A stretch of 24,791 nt of DNA from Mycoplasma sp. CAG:611 (GCA_000434175.1 HF999792.1:1-24791); one strand, 5' to 3'. Positions 8,274-16,652 are shown, numbered from the stretch's first letter. Made by a program: numbers and translations. Notes: generated by a model from the sequence alone, not told the origin.

Positions 8274-8888
8274 CTATATTTGTTTTTCTAAACTTTCTTC
8301 TAAGCTATATTTACAACCACAGTAATGTTGTCGATATAAATTATATTTTTTTGAATATTCAATTGATTTTTTATATCCATCTTTTTTCTTAAAATCGGCG
8401 TATAGATATTTAACATTATATTTTTCCTCTAATGTTTTACCTAAATCATTTAAAATAACACTATTTTTATAAGGACTAACAGAAAGAGTTGTTGTAAAAT
8501 AATCAAAATTATTTCTTTTAGCAAGTTTGGCTGTTTTTTCTAATCTTAAATTAAAACATTTTGTACATCTTATCCCACCTTCAGGAAAATTTTCATATCC
8601 TTTAGCCACTTTATCAAATTCTTCATTTTCATAATCACATTCAAGTATTTTTATTTCATTATTAAACATTTCTTTAATTATTCTTTTTTGTTCACTATAT
8701 CTTTTATCATATTCTTCTTTAGGATATATATTAGGATTATAGTAAACTATTGTTATATCAAAGTAATCTTTTAAATAATTTAAAACATAACTACTACAAG
8801 GTCCACAGCAAGAATGAATAAGTAGTGTTTTTTTACTATCTAACGATTTTAAAGTTTCTTCTAAAACTAAATCATAATTAATTTTCAT
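8274..8888 (-). CDS. queH: Epoxyqueuosine reductase QueH
   Basis: QueH (DUF208) reduces epoxyqueuosine to queuosine at the wobble base of His, Tyr, Asp and Asn tRNAs, replacing QueG. The 204-residue protein shows the family cysteine pattern: CCGPC at 27-31, the YYNPNIYPKEEYDKR block, IRCTKCFNLRL in the middle, and YCGCKYS near the C-terminus. These bind an iron-sulfur cluster and a second metal. The start overlaps the end of murF by 11 bases and has no good ribosome site at close range (GGAG is 16 bases away), so translation probably depends on coupling to murF. It ends with TAG. Confidence 0.93.
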   Translation of the reverse strand: MKINYDLVLEETLKSLDSKKTLLIHSCCGPCSSYVLNYLKDYFDITIVYYNPNIYPKEEYDKRYSEQKRIIKEMFNNEIKILECDYENEEFDKVAKGYENFPEGGIRCTKCFNLRLEKTAKLAKRNNFDYFTTTLSVSPYKNSVILNDLGKTLEEKYNVKYLYADFKKKDGYKKSIEYSKKYNLYRQHYCGCKYSLEESLEKQI

Positions 8889-10254
8889 AAGTTTTATCTA
8901 AATACTCCACAACATTTGATAATTTTATACCATGTGATGCTTTAAGAAGAATTGTATCGCCTTTTTTTATAATGTTATCTATATTTTTAATAACATCTTC
9001 ATATGTATTAAAAACATAAATATTATCTTTATTAAAGTTATTTTTTATAACTTCATCATAAGTGTATTTTATTGAATCCCCTACAAGAATTAATATATCA
9101 GTATTACCTATTATACTTTTACCAATATTTTTATGTATTTCTTCTTCATAACTACCAGTTTCAAGAACATCACCAAGTATTGCTACTTTTCTTGTTTTAA
9201 AAGTACTTAAAACATTTAATGCTGATTTAATTGAATCTAAACTAGCGTTATAACAATCATTTATAATTGTTATATCTTTTTTATTTATAATAGTTAATCT
9301 ACCTTCAGTAAATGAAACACTTTCTAAACCTTTTTTTATTTCCTCATAAGTTAAATTATAAAGATTTCCTATAAGGATAGCAGACATAGCATTATAAATA
9401 TTATGTTTTGCTATACTTGGAATTGTATAATCATATACTTTATTTTTAAAATTAACTTTAAAATTAATTTTACCATTTACTATTTCATAAGAAACACAAT
9501 AAATTGTATTATCTTTATCAAAACCATAAGTTAATAAATTGTATGGAAGCTTTTTATCTTTTAATGTTTTTAAAAAATTATCATCACCATTTACTATTAG
9601 GGTATTTTCTTTATTAAAGTCTTTTGCTATTTCCATTTTAGCATGAAAAATACCTTCTTGATTTTTAAAATTTGCAATATGACTTAATCCTATATTAGAT
9701 ATAACTGCGTGTTTTAATGGTGCGATAGTTTTAAAATAAGAAATATCACCTTTTTTATCAATTCCCATTTCAATAACAGCTTTTTCATAAGAATAATCTA
9801 AATTAAATAAAGTTTTAGGAATACCTATTTCATTATTATAATTAAGTTCATTTTTAAGTGTTTTATATTTTTCATTTAAAACACTATAGATTATATCTCT
9901 TGTTGATGTTTTACCCACACTTCCTGTTACTCCGATTAAGTCTACATTAAATTTATCTAAATAAAATCTAGCAAGACTTCCTAATGCTAATAATGTATCA
10001 TTAACTTCAATCAAAGATATATCTTTTTTATAAAATTCATGATTTTTATCTATTATAAATATTCTACATCCATTATTATAAGCATCTTCTAAAAAAGCAT
10101 GTCCATCATATTTTTCTCCTTTTATAGGAATAAATAATGTATTTTCTTTTATATCTTTACTTGATGTTGATATATATTCAACTTCTTTATTATTATTTAA
10201 TAAAAGCTTTCCTTTGGTTGCTTTTACTATTTCATCTAAACTTAATTTTAACAT
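8878..10254 (-). CDS. murF: UDP-N-acetylmuramoyl-tripeptide--D-alanyl-D-alanine ligase MurF
   Basis: MurF adds D-Ala-D-Ala to the UDP-MurNAc-tripeptide in the cytoplasm, finishing the peptidoglycan pentapeptide. At 458 residues it has the normal length. The ATP loop GVTGSVGKTS lies at 108-117, NYNNEIGIPKT follows, and EGR and NDCYNAS blocks are typical of MurF. The upstream in-frame ATG at 10272 lies before the ribosome site, so I chose the ATG at 10254: AAGGGGGA directly precedes it. The gene follows murE with only ten bases between stop and start, and the queH start lies inside its end. Confidence 0.95.
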   Translation of the reverse strand: MLKLSLDEIVKATKGKLLLNNNKEVEYISTSSKDIKENTLFIPIKGEKYDGHAFLEDAYNNGCRIFIIDKNHEFYKKDISLIEVNDTLLALGSLARFYLDKFNVDLIGVTGSVGKTSTRDIIYSVLNEKYKTLKNELNYNNEIGIPKTLFNLDYSYEKAVIEMGIDKKGDISYFKTIAPLKHAVISNIGLSHIANFKNQEGIFHAKMEIAKDFNKENTLIVNGDDNFLKTLKDKKLPYNLLTYGFDKDNTIYCVSYEIVNGKINFKVNFKNKVYDYTIPSIAKHNIYNAMSAILIGNLYNLTYEEIKKGLESVSFTEGRLTIINKKDITIINDCYNASLDSIKSALNVLSTFKTRKVAILGDVLETGSYEEEIHKNIGKSIIGNTDILILVGDSIKYTYDEVIKNNFNKDNIYVFNTYEDVIKNIDNIIKKGDTILLKASHGIKLSNVVEYLDKTYEN

Positions 10255-10264
10255 AATTTCCCCC

Positions 10265-11734
10265 TTATACATTAACAGTATTTTTTGTTAATTCTTCAGC
10301 TACTTTTACATCCGATTTATAATAGACATACTCCCCATTAACAATTTGATATGTTTCATCTCCCTTACCAATAACAGCAATAACATCATCATTAGAAGCA
10401 TCATCATAAGCTTTTTTAATGGCAAGTTCTCTATCTTCAATTACTTCATATGGTTTATTGAATGGCTTTATATATGAAATTATTTCATCACATATATCAC
10501 TAATTTTTTTAGTTTGCGGATCTTCTGCAGTTAAATAAATATAATCTGCATACATACCTGCTAAAATACCAACATCTTTTCTTCTGTTAACTCCTCTATC
10601 ACCAGGGCAACCAAATACAAGTCTAATTTTAGAATTAGGATAGTCTTTCTTTAAAGCTTTCATTAAAGCGTCAACACTTATTTTATTATGAGCATAGTCT
10701 ACAATTAAAGTACATTTACCCTTATATATACTCATTCTTCCAATAACTTTTGTTTTTAAAAGTCCTTTTAAAATACTTTCATAACTAATATTTAAAATAG
10801 AACAAATACCTATTACTAAACAAGCATTAATACAGTTAAATTCTCCTGCGATAGTTATTTTATAATCTCTTGTTACATTATTTATATTATCAGTTACACT
10901 AAAAATTGTTCCTGTTTCATCTTTTCTAATATTAGAATAATAAAAATCACAAGAAGAATCATCACCAAAAGTATAAATTTTTTTATCCTTTAATTCATAG
11001 GCAAATCTATCATACATTTCAATATTTTTATATAAAAATACTGTTTTACATTGTTTCAAAAAGCCTAATTTGCAATTAAAATATTCTTCAAAATCCTTAT
11101 GTTCTAATGGTGAAACATGGTCATAACTAATATTAGTTATACCCCCTATATCAAAATTAAGACCATAAATTCTATCTAATTTCTTAGCTTGAGATGATAC
11201 TTCAAATGTTAAATATGGAATATTTTCATTTTTACAATCTCTTATTATTTTATATAAATCTACTATTTCAGGTGTTGTATTATGACTTGCTCCATAAGTT
11301 TTACCTGTAAAATGATCTATTGTAGTCCAAAATCCTGTTTTTTGTTTTGCTTCATAATCTAAAATATTATGTAAAAAACTAACTGCAGTTGTTTTTCCTT
11401 TAGTACCTGTTATACCTAAAAGAGTTAATTTAGAATTTTTATCATCATATACAAGTTCACTAGCTATTGCCATTGCTTTTAATTCATCTTTTACAATAAC
11501 TTTAGGAATATCAATATTTAAATCTTCTTTAGAAATATATGCTAAAACACCTTCATTTATTGATGATGTTAAATATTCTTTTTTAAAATTTAATCCTTTA
11601 ACAACAAAGATACAATTTTTATCAATTTTTCTTGAATCATAACATACATTTTCGATTTCTATATCTAAATTTCCTTCATAACTTACAAGTAAACCTTGTT
11701 CTTTTAATTTTTCTATTATTTTTACTAACTTCAT
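10265..11734 (-). CDS. murE: UDP-N-acetylmuramyl-tripeptide synthetase MurE
   Basis: MurE adds the third residue, a diamino acid, to UDP-MurNAc-L-Ala-D-Glu. The 489-residue protein has the ATP loop GITGTKGKTT at about 107-116, the NTTPE substrate block, SYDHVSPLEH, and VDYAHN. At the place where diaminopimelate enzymes have DNPR there is EDPQ (404-407), so the arginine that binds the DAP carboxyl is absent. The later GKGDETYQ still has the Glu of the GKGHE motif. L-lysine or another diamine is therefore more likely than meso-DAP. AAGGAG precedes the ATG. It heads murE-murF-queH. Confidence 0.93.
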   Translation of the reverse strand: MKLVKIIEKLKEQGLLVSYEGNLDIEIENVCYDSRKIDKNCIFVVKGLNFKKEYLTSSINEGVLAYISKEDLNIDIPKVIVKDELKAMAIASELVYDDKNSKLTLLGITGTKGKTTAVSFLHNILDYEAKQKTGFWTTIDHFTGKTYGASHNTTPEIVDLYKIIRDCKNENIPYLTFEVSSQAKKLDRIYGLNFDIGGITNISYDHVSPLEHKDFEEYFNCKLGFLKQCKTVFLYKNIEMYDRFAYELKDKKIYTFGDDSSCDFYYSNIRKDETGTIFSVTDNINNVTRDYKITIAGEFNCINACLVIGICSILNISYESILKGLLKTKVIGRMSIYKGKCTLIVDYAHNKISVDALMKALKKDYPNSKIRLVFGCPGDRGVNRRKDVGILAGMYADYIYLTAEDPQTKKISDICDEIISYIKPFNKPYEVIEDRELAIKKAYDDASNDDVIAVIGKGDETYQIVNGEYVYYKSDVKVAEELTKNTVNV

Positions 11735-11761
11735 AAAAATTTCTCCTTAATATATAAATAC

Positions 11762-11770
11762 ATTATATCA
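11762..11770 (-). promoter_or_regulatory. Extended -10 promoter of murE-murF-queH
   Basis: Minus-strand TGATATAAT (11770-11762) is a perfect extended -10, roughly 28 bases before murE. The -35 position falls in the T-tract of the efp terminator and is poor, as is common when TGn is present. Confidence 0.6.
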
Positions 11771-11778
11771 CATTTTTT

Positions 11779-11807
11779 ATAAAAGAAAAAAGAGCAATTA
11801 TGCTCTT
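11779..11807 (-). terminator. Terminator of rpmG-efp
   Basis: On the minus strand AAGAGCA (11807-11801), loop TAAT, TGCTCTT (11796-11790) is followed by TTTTCTTTT. The loop contains the efp stop codon. Confidence 0.85.
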
Positions 11808-12355
11808 GATACATATTTTCCATCTTTTGTTGATACAATTACTTTTTCGCCTTCATTTACAAATAAAGGAATTCTTATAACCATACCAGTTTCAAGTGTT
11901 GCATCTTTCATTGCACTACTTTGTGTATTACCTTTTACTCCAGGTTCTGTTTTAACAACTTCCATTTCTATTTTATCAGGAAGATAAAGTCCTAGCATTT
12001 CACCTTCATAAAAAGCAATATCTACATCTAAGTTTTCTTTTAGAAATTTAGTATCATCACCAAGAACTTTAGCGTTTAATTCAACTTGTGAATAGTCATT
12101 CATATTCATGAATACATAATCATCACCATTTGCATATAAAAATTGCATTGGTTTTTTTTCAATTCTTGCTAATTCTACTTTAGTTGCAGAGTTAAATGTT
12201 ATTTCAATTGTAGCACCTGTTCTTAAATTTTTTAATTTTGTTCTAACAAATGCTGCCCCTTTCCCAGGCTTAACATGTTGGAATTCAATAACCATAAATA
12301 AATTGCCTTCATATTTAATAGTCATTCCAGTTTTAAAATCATTTACATTAATCAT
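11798..12355 (-). CDS. efp: Translation elongation factor P
   Basis: EF-P enters the ribosomal E site and relieves stalling at polyproline. The 185-residue protein has the three-domain length of the family. The acceptor loop reads HVKPGKGAAF with Lys32 at the tip, the Bacillus-type sequence whose lysine carries 5-aminopentanol in B. subtilis. An E. coli-type lysylated loop differs. The C-terminal OB domain contains the usual GVKGNTQSSAMKDATLETG stretch. AAAGGA precedes the ATG, 22 bases after rpmG. No modification enzyme is in the window. Confidence 0.96.
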   Translation of the reverse strand: MINVNDFKTGMTIKYEGNLFMVIEFQHVKPGKGAAFVRTKLKNLRTGATIEITFNSATKVELARIEKKPMQFLYANGDDYVFMNMNDYSQVELNAKVLGDDTKFLKENLDVDIAFYEGEMLGLYLPDKIEMEVVKTEPGVKGNTQSSAMKDATLETGMVIRIPLFVNEGEKVIVSTKDGKYVSRA

Positions 12356-12377
12356 ATTATCAAATCCTTTTTAATTA

Positions 12378-12542
12378 TTATTTTTCTTCTTTATGAGCTG
12401 TATGCTTTTTACATTTTGGGCAATATTTGTTTAATTCTAAACGATCAGTAGTCTTTTTTACATTTTTTTCTGTACGATAATTTTGTGATTTACATTCAGT
12501 ACATGTAAGTGTTTTTCTTTGTCTATTTTCTAATTTTGCCAT
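12378..12542 (-). CDS. rpmG: 50S ribosomal protein L33 (zinc-ribbon form)
   Basis: A 54-residue basic protein, MAKLENRQRKTLTC at the start, with Cys pairs at 14/17 (CTEC) and 41/44 (CPKC). The four cysteines mark the zinc-binding C+ form of L33; zinc-free paralogues lose them and are induced by zinc starvation. The family core NYRTEKNVKKTTDRLELNKY is intact. AGAGGTGA precedes the ATG. It is the first gene of the rpmG-efp unit, an arrangement I do not recall as standard. Confidence 0.95.
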   Translation of the reverse strand: MAKLENRQRKTLTCTECKSQNYRTEKNVKKTTDRLELNKYCPKCKKHTAHKEEK

Positions 12543-12599
12543 AAATTTCACCTCTTAAACTTTCTTTAATATTTGACAATTAAGTCAATTGCTCTTTAA

Positions 12600-12628
12600 A
12601 TTATACATTATATTTGAATAAAATTCAA
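12600..12628 (-). promoter_or_regulatory. rpmG-efp promoter
   Basis: Minus-strand TTGAAT (12628-12623), a 17-base spacer and TATAAT (12605-12600) make a strong promoter about 58 bases before rpmG. A short inverted repeat, TTGAC at 12573-12577 and GTCAA at 12584-12588, lies in the leader. Confidence 0.8.
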
Positions 12629-12639
12629 CAAATTTTATA

Positions 12640-14352
12640 TTATTTTTTTACTAATTTCCTTATTTTAGATGTTTTTCTAGCATAATTACACATTTTATTA
12701 CAATATATCATAAATTTAATATGTGAAGATTGTTTATCACTTATTATTCTTAAATTTGGCATATTTAAAATAACTTTACTATTATAAGCTAAAAAATAAT
12801 CTTTTATTTCTTTTAATACTGGTAAATTTAGCTTAAGTAAATTTCCATTACCCATCAAGAAAAATTTTCCTGCTTCTTTTAAAACTGGTAATTCTAATTT
12901 TCTAATACCATTGTTATAACATAAAAAGCTTTCATCAGCATATTCTAATAAAGGTAAACTTAACTCCTTTAAAGTTTTATTACATGCTAGAAAATCATTC
13001 CCTACCATAAAAAGATTAGGCATATAAACTTTGTTAATTATTCTATTTTTTCTTAAAAAATCATTTCCTGTATATCTTAAACTTGGAAGATTTAATTCTT
13101 CAAGTTTTTCATTACTTTCTAAAAAACATGAACCTGTTTTAGTTAAATTAGGAAGATTTAATTTACTTATATTAGAATTATAAGAAATAAATCTACTGTC
13201 AACCTCTTTTAAAGAAGGAAAACTTATTTCTGTTAAATCTTTATTATAATCTAAAAAATTCATACCAACCTTTTCTAAATTTGGAAGTTCAATACACTTT
13301 AAAACTCTATTGTGAAATAAAAAATCATCTTCAATTTTTTCAATATCATTACTAGCTAAACCTATTATTCTATTATATTTGTCTAAAACAATAATTGTTT
13401 CGTTTTTATTTTTATGAAGTAGTTTAACTGTCTTTTTATCATGATTATTAATTACTTCAATTTTATCAACAAGTGAAAGAGAATCTATGAAAGAATCTTT
13501 ACTACGTCCATATCTTTTTAAAGTTTTATTTACTAAATCAAGTAAATAATAATCCATAAGTACATACTTTTCTTTTTCAAGTTGTCTTGGTCTAAAGTTT
13601 TCAATCAATATATTATTAGGACAATAATAAATATTATTTATTTCATAATTATATTTATAAAGTTTACCATCATTTGCTCTTACATAATTAGGTATTTCAA
13701 AGTTGTTACTTTTATATTTTTGAATTATTCCATAATATTTTTCAAAAGCATAAGTTAATCCTTCTTTAATATTATCTAAGTTATTAGAAAAAGTTGCATC
13801 AGGATTAACAACACTATGATTATATCTATTTTTAATAGACAAAGTATTTGTTCCATCTTTAGTAAACTGAATACTTATAACAGAAGTTCCATATAAATCC
13901 TGTCTTTTTGGTTCCTTAAAATCTTCTCTTTTAATATCAGATACATCTTTTTTAACAGCAAAGAAAACTCTACATGAATTAAGTCTATTACCTCTAAATG
14001 TACAAAGTTCTTCTTCTTTTTTGTAATATTTTTTATACTCTCGTATTTCATCTTTTGTTAAACATTCTTTTAAAATATAACCTTTTTCTTCAAATAATTC
14101 TTCTGGCGTTTTATTTATTTTTTCTTGTTTTTTAGAAACATCTATCATATTATAAATATAATTTTTAAAATTATTTTCTAATTTATTATCTATAATATCA
14201 TCATATAAATTATGATTTGGATAAAAGTTAGAAAGAATTATTTTAGATAAAACACCCTCTTCTTCAAGAATACTTGGAAAAAGTTCGCGGCATAACTTCA
14301 TCATGTTTTCACCATATTTTTTCTTTATTATTTCTAAATCCTTATTTAACAT
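12640..14352 (-). CDS. Leucine-rich repeat protein, cytoplasmic, function unknown
   Basis: A 570-residue protein with no signal peptide or membrane segment. Residues 1-130 are charged and helical. A middle region at about 130-330 contains GTSVISIQFTKDGTNTLSIK and RYNHSVVNPDATFSNNLD, which I recall from LRR proteins of uncultured gut Firmicutes. From residue 357 there are seven consecutive 22-residue repeats plus a 21-residue one and a final part-repeat. Their pattern is P-x-L-x(6)-F-[LI]-x(2)-N-x(2)-[LI]-x(2)-[LIV]-x-[LMF], resembling the BspA/LRR_5 class. The ATG at 14352 is preceded by AAAGGG eight bases upstream and was preferred to an in-frame GTG at 14361. It has its own strong promoter, and no clear terminator separates it from rpmG. 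Binding partner unknown. Confidence 0.8.
   Translation of the reverse strand: MLNKDLEIIKKKYGENMMKLCRELFPSILEEEGVLSKIILSNFYPNHNLYDDIIDNKLENNFKNYIYNMIDVSKKQEKINKTPEELFEEKGYILKECLTKDEIREYKKYYKKEEELCTFRGNRLNSCRVFFAVKKDVSDIKREDFKEPKRQDLYGTSVISIQFTKDGTNTLSIKNRYNHSVVNPDATFSNNLDNIKEGLTYAFEKYYGIIQKYKSNNFEIPNYVRANDGKLYKYNYEINNIYYCPNNILIENFRPRQLEKEKYVLMDYYLLDLVNKTLKRYGRSKDSFIDSLSLVDKIEVINNHDKKTVKLLHKNKNETIIVLDKYNRIIGLASNDIEKIEDDFLFHNRVLKCIELPNLEKVGMNFLDYNKDLTEISFPSLKEVDSRFISYNSNISKLNLPNLTKTGSCFLESNEKLEELNLPSLRYTGNDFLRKNRIINKVYMPNLFMVGNDFLACNKTLKELSLPLLEYADESFLCYNNGIRKLELPVLKEAGKFFLMGNGNLLKLNLPVLKEIKDYFLAYNSKVILNMPNLRIISDKQSSHIKFMIYCNKMCNYARKTSKIRKLVKK
12726..13284 (-). repeat. Leucine-rich repeat block coding for 22-residue units
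   Basis: Nine codon-aligned units begin at each Pro of P-x-L, the first at 13284. The first seven are 66 bases, the eighth 63 and the last partial. The conserved FL-x2-N centre and terminal hydrophobic strand recur in each, but DNA identity between units is low, so the repeats are old and not recombining duplicates. Confidence 0.75.
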
Positions 14353-14376
14353 ATCATTCACCCTTTTGTGCTCGAT

Positions 14377-14405
14377 ATTATAGCATATTTTGTATATTTT
14401 TTCAA
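14377..14405 (-). promoter_or_regulatory. Strong promoter of the LRR gene
   Basis: Minus-strand TTGAAA (14405-14400), a 17-base spacer ending in TGC, and TATAAT (14382-14377) form a near-ideal extended promoter. The leader would be about 17 bases and contains the AAAGGG ribosome site. A weaker plus-strand candidate (TTGTAT 14390-14395, CATAAT 14415-14420) for the next gene overlaps it. Confidence 0.8.
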
Positions 14406-14440
14406 CTTGTTATGCATAATATTTATAAGGAGGACGTTTT

Positions 14441-14968
14441 ATGTATAAAAAAATTATTTTATCTTCTTTTATTATTTTTATTTTAAGTACTTTATTTCAT
14501 TCATTATATAACTACTTACCATGTTTTTTAACAAGCATTATTGTTCCTGTTAATGAATCTATCTTTGAACATATGAAAATGATTTTCACTTCTTATATGT
14601 TTTATTTACTTATAAAAATATTATTTAATAAAAAACATGAAAATAACTTAATATCTTCTTTTGTCATTGCAAGTTTATTTAATATTGTTATCTTTTTAAT
14701 TATTTATATACCTATATATTTATTATTTGGAGAAAAACTTGTTGTTACTTTAATACTTTATTTTATAACAATTCTTATATCTAATTATTTAATGTATAAA
14801 ATACAAAATAAAAAAATTAATAGTAAAATTAATAAATATTCGGTTTATATTATACCTTTAGTATATATAGTATTTACATTATTTACTTATTTTCCTTTAA
14901 AAAATATGCTGTTTTTAGACCCCACGACTAATACTTATGGCATAATTAAAACTCATTATATAGAATAA
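14441..14968 (+). CDS. DUF6512-type integral membrane protein
   Basis: A 175-residue membrane protein with five hydrophobic segments (about 5-25, 47-63, 72-97, 101-119, 135-155). The PVNESIFEHMK motif at 36-46, after LFHSLYNY, matches the pattern I know from DUF6512 proteins of Firmicutes. Function is unknown; the conserved Asn, Glu, His and Lys in a short loop could form a site. AAGGAGG sits six bases before the ATG. It is divergent from the LRR gene, monocistronic, and closed by a strong terminator. Confidence 0.7.
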   Translation: MYKKIILSSFIIFILSTLFHSLYNYLPCFLTSIIVPVNESIFEHMKMIFTSYMFYLLIKILFNKKHENNLISSFVIASLFNIVIFLIIYIPIYLLFGEKLVVTLILYFITILISNYLMYKIQNKKINSKINKYSVYIIPLVYIVFTLFTYFPLKNMLFLDPTTNTYGIIKTHYIE

Positions 14969-14979
14969 TTCTAATTAAA

Positions 14980-15012
14980 AAAACACTTTAAATTTTATTT
15001 TTAAAGTGTTTT
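14980..15012. terminator. Bidirectional terminator between DUF6512 gene and yqeH
   Basis: A perfect 13-bp stem, AAAACACTTTAAA (14980-14992) and TTTAAAGTGTTTT (15000-15012), has a seven-base loop. A-rich and T-rich flanks allow termination in both directions, and the right arm reaches into the yqeH stop codon. Confidence 0.88.
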
Positions 15013-16000
15013 ATATTAAGGATTTTCTTGTATACACATCAATATCTTTATCAATATAAATATTAACCTCACATGGATCTATTACTTTTATAAAACCTAG
15101 ACCATTTATACATATATCTTCCCTTATACCTACCTTTATTTTCTTTATGTGTTTATCTTTTAATTCAAGATTTTTCTTTGAACTAATTTTTTTAATATCA
15201 ATATCATTAGAAATAAAGAAAGTAAAACTATTTTTAAAATCATTTAAATAATCAAGTCTAAATAAAGTATCAACAATTAAAGATTCTTTATGTTTTAACT
15301 GATATGTTCTTGTTTTTATTTCTTGTTTTGGAATAAGTTTTTTTACCATTTCTTCTTTTACATAATTAAGAACATTACCATTATCTACAAGACCAGGTGT
15401 ATCTATTAAAGTAAATTTATTTAAATTTATTTCTATTTCATTTAGTGTAGTTGATGGCATTGGCGATATTGTAATACTTGGTTCTTTATCAATTGAGTAA
15501 TTTTTAATAAGTTTATTTATTAAAGTTGATTTACCTGCATTAGTATTCCCTACAACATATACAAGAGGTTTATTAATTTTAGAATATAATAAATCTAAAT
15601 TATAGTTTTTATTAGCACTTATTACAATGATATCTTTAAAAATATTATAATTTTTGAAATAACTAATTAATTTTTCGTCCTTTATTTTATATGGCAAAAC
15701 ATCTTTTTTATTTAAAATTAATATTATTTCATTATTTCCTACATATTCTTTAATTTTAGTTATATCTTTAGGAATAGCAAGTAAATCTACAATATATAAA
15801 ACTAAACATGATTTATTTTTTATATTATTTAATATTTTTACATATTCTAAATTATCTTTTGTAACAAACTCATATTCACCATAATTTTTCATCCGAAAAC
15901 ATCTTTTACATAAATCATTTGTTAAAACAGTTGTATACCCTTCGATTAAAGGGTTATTATCTTGAAGAATTGCACCACATCCAATACATTTTTTAATCAT
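15011..16000 (-). CDS. yqeH: Ribosome-assembly GTPase YqeH (circularly permuted)
   Basis: YqeH binds the 30S precursor and is needed for small-subunit assembly. The 329-residue protein has an N-terminal zinc finger (Cys5, Cys8, Cys31, Cys34). GTPase motifs come in permuted order: NKKD (G4), then ISANKNYN (G5), then GNTNAGKST (G1), then DTPG (G3). A C-terminal RNA-binding-like domain follows. The ATG at 16000 was chosen over an in-frame TTG at 16018 because AAAGAGG lies between them at the right distance. It overlaps the end of yqeG by eight bases. In Bacillus yqeG-yqeH is followed by aroE, yhbY and nadD; here the unit ends after yqeH. Confidence 0.94.
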   Translation of the reverse strand: MIKKCIGCGAILQDNNPLIEGYTTVLTNDLCKRCFRMKNYGEYEFVTKDNLEYVKILNNIKNKSCLVLYIVDLLAIPKDITKIKEYVGNNEIILILNKKDVLPYKIKDEKLISYFKNYNIFKDIIVISANKNYNLDLLYSKINKPLVYVVGNTNAGKSTLINKLIKNYSIDKEPSITISPMPSTTLNEIEINLNKFTLIDTPGLVDNGNVLNYVKEEMVKKLIPKQEIKTRTYQLKHKESLIVDTLFRLDYLNDFKNSFTFFISNDIDIKKISSKKNLELKDKHIKKIKVGIREDICINGLGFIKVIDPCEVNIYIDKDIDVYTRKSLI

Positions 16001-16514
16001 AATATTTACCTCTTTCAAAGTTATATTTTTTATATAAACTTTTTATTATTCTTTTTTCTATTTTTCTTTTGAATTTTGTATAATTTCCCTCAACATTACT
16101 AATTTTATCTATTAAACAAGAAGTAAGTCCTAATTTATTAGAACCATATATATCTGTTAAAAATTGATCTCCAATCATACACATTTTATTATATGAAACA
16201 TTATATTTTCTTTTTATTTTGTAAAATCCTAAAAAAAATGGCTTACACGCAAATTTTATATACTCTATATTTAAAGTATTACATATATTTTTAATCTTAT
16301 TAGAATTAGTTGTATTAGATAAAACAACAATTTGAAAAGATTTTTTTAATTCTTTAAATAAATCAATTATTTCTTTATCAAGTATGTTTGTTTCATATGA
16401 AATAATAGTATTATCTAAATCATATATTAAAAGCATTATTCCCTTTTCTTTTAATTTTTTATAATCTATACTTAATATATTTTTTTGATAAATATTTGGA
16501 TAAAATAAACTCAT
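15993..16514 (-). CDS. yqeG: YqeG, HAD-family IIIA phosphatase
   Basis: A 173-residue HAD phosphatase, the length of B. subtilis YqeG. The nucleophile motif is DLDNT at 32-36 (Asp32, Asp34), the Thr/Ser motif is VVLSNTTN, and the acidic motif is MIGDQFLTDI. The opening SLFYPNIYQKNI is also like YqeG. The substrate is not settled; the archaeal and eukaryotic relatives include lipid phosphatases. I chose the ATG at 16514, after AAAGGAAC, over an upstream in-frame ATG at 16556 that lies before the ribosome site. Its overlap with yqeH suggests coupled translation. Confidence 0.9.
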   Translation of the reverse strand: MSLFYPNIYQKNILSIDYKKLKEKGIMLLIYDLDNTIISYETNILDKEIIDLFKELKKSFQIVVLSNTTNSNKIKNICNTLNIEYIKFACKPFFLGFYKIKRKYNVSYNKMCMIGDQFLTDIYGSNKLGLTSCLIDKISNVEGNYTKFKRKIEKRIIKSLYKKYNFERGKYYD

Positions 16515-16546
16515 AATTAAGTTCCTTTCTAATTTAGTACATAATA

Positions 16547-16575
16547 AAAATATCATAAATTACTTAAAAAGTAAA
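16547..16575 (-). promoter_or_regulatory. yqeG-yqeH promoter
   Basis: Minus-strand TTTACT (16575-16570), 17 bases, then TATTTT (16552-16547) preceded by TGA. A small inverted repeat, TTACTT-AAA-AAGTAA at 16560-16574, overlaps the -35 and could be an operator. Confidence 0.5.
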
Positions 16576-16652
16576 TGTTTATAATATTTTACAAGATTAA
16601 TAAAAGTCACAAAGCAATAATTTTATTAATACTTTTCAACATCATTTTTTTA

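Noticed and set aside
12640..14352. Secreted BspA-like adhesin
   Set aside because: The start region is charged with no signal peptide or anchor.
14274..14486. Plus-strand small frame overlapping the LRR and DUF6512 starts
   Set aside because: It overlaps both genes, and the AAGGAGG site serves the DUF6512 ATG at 14441.
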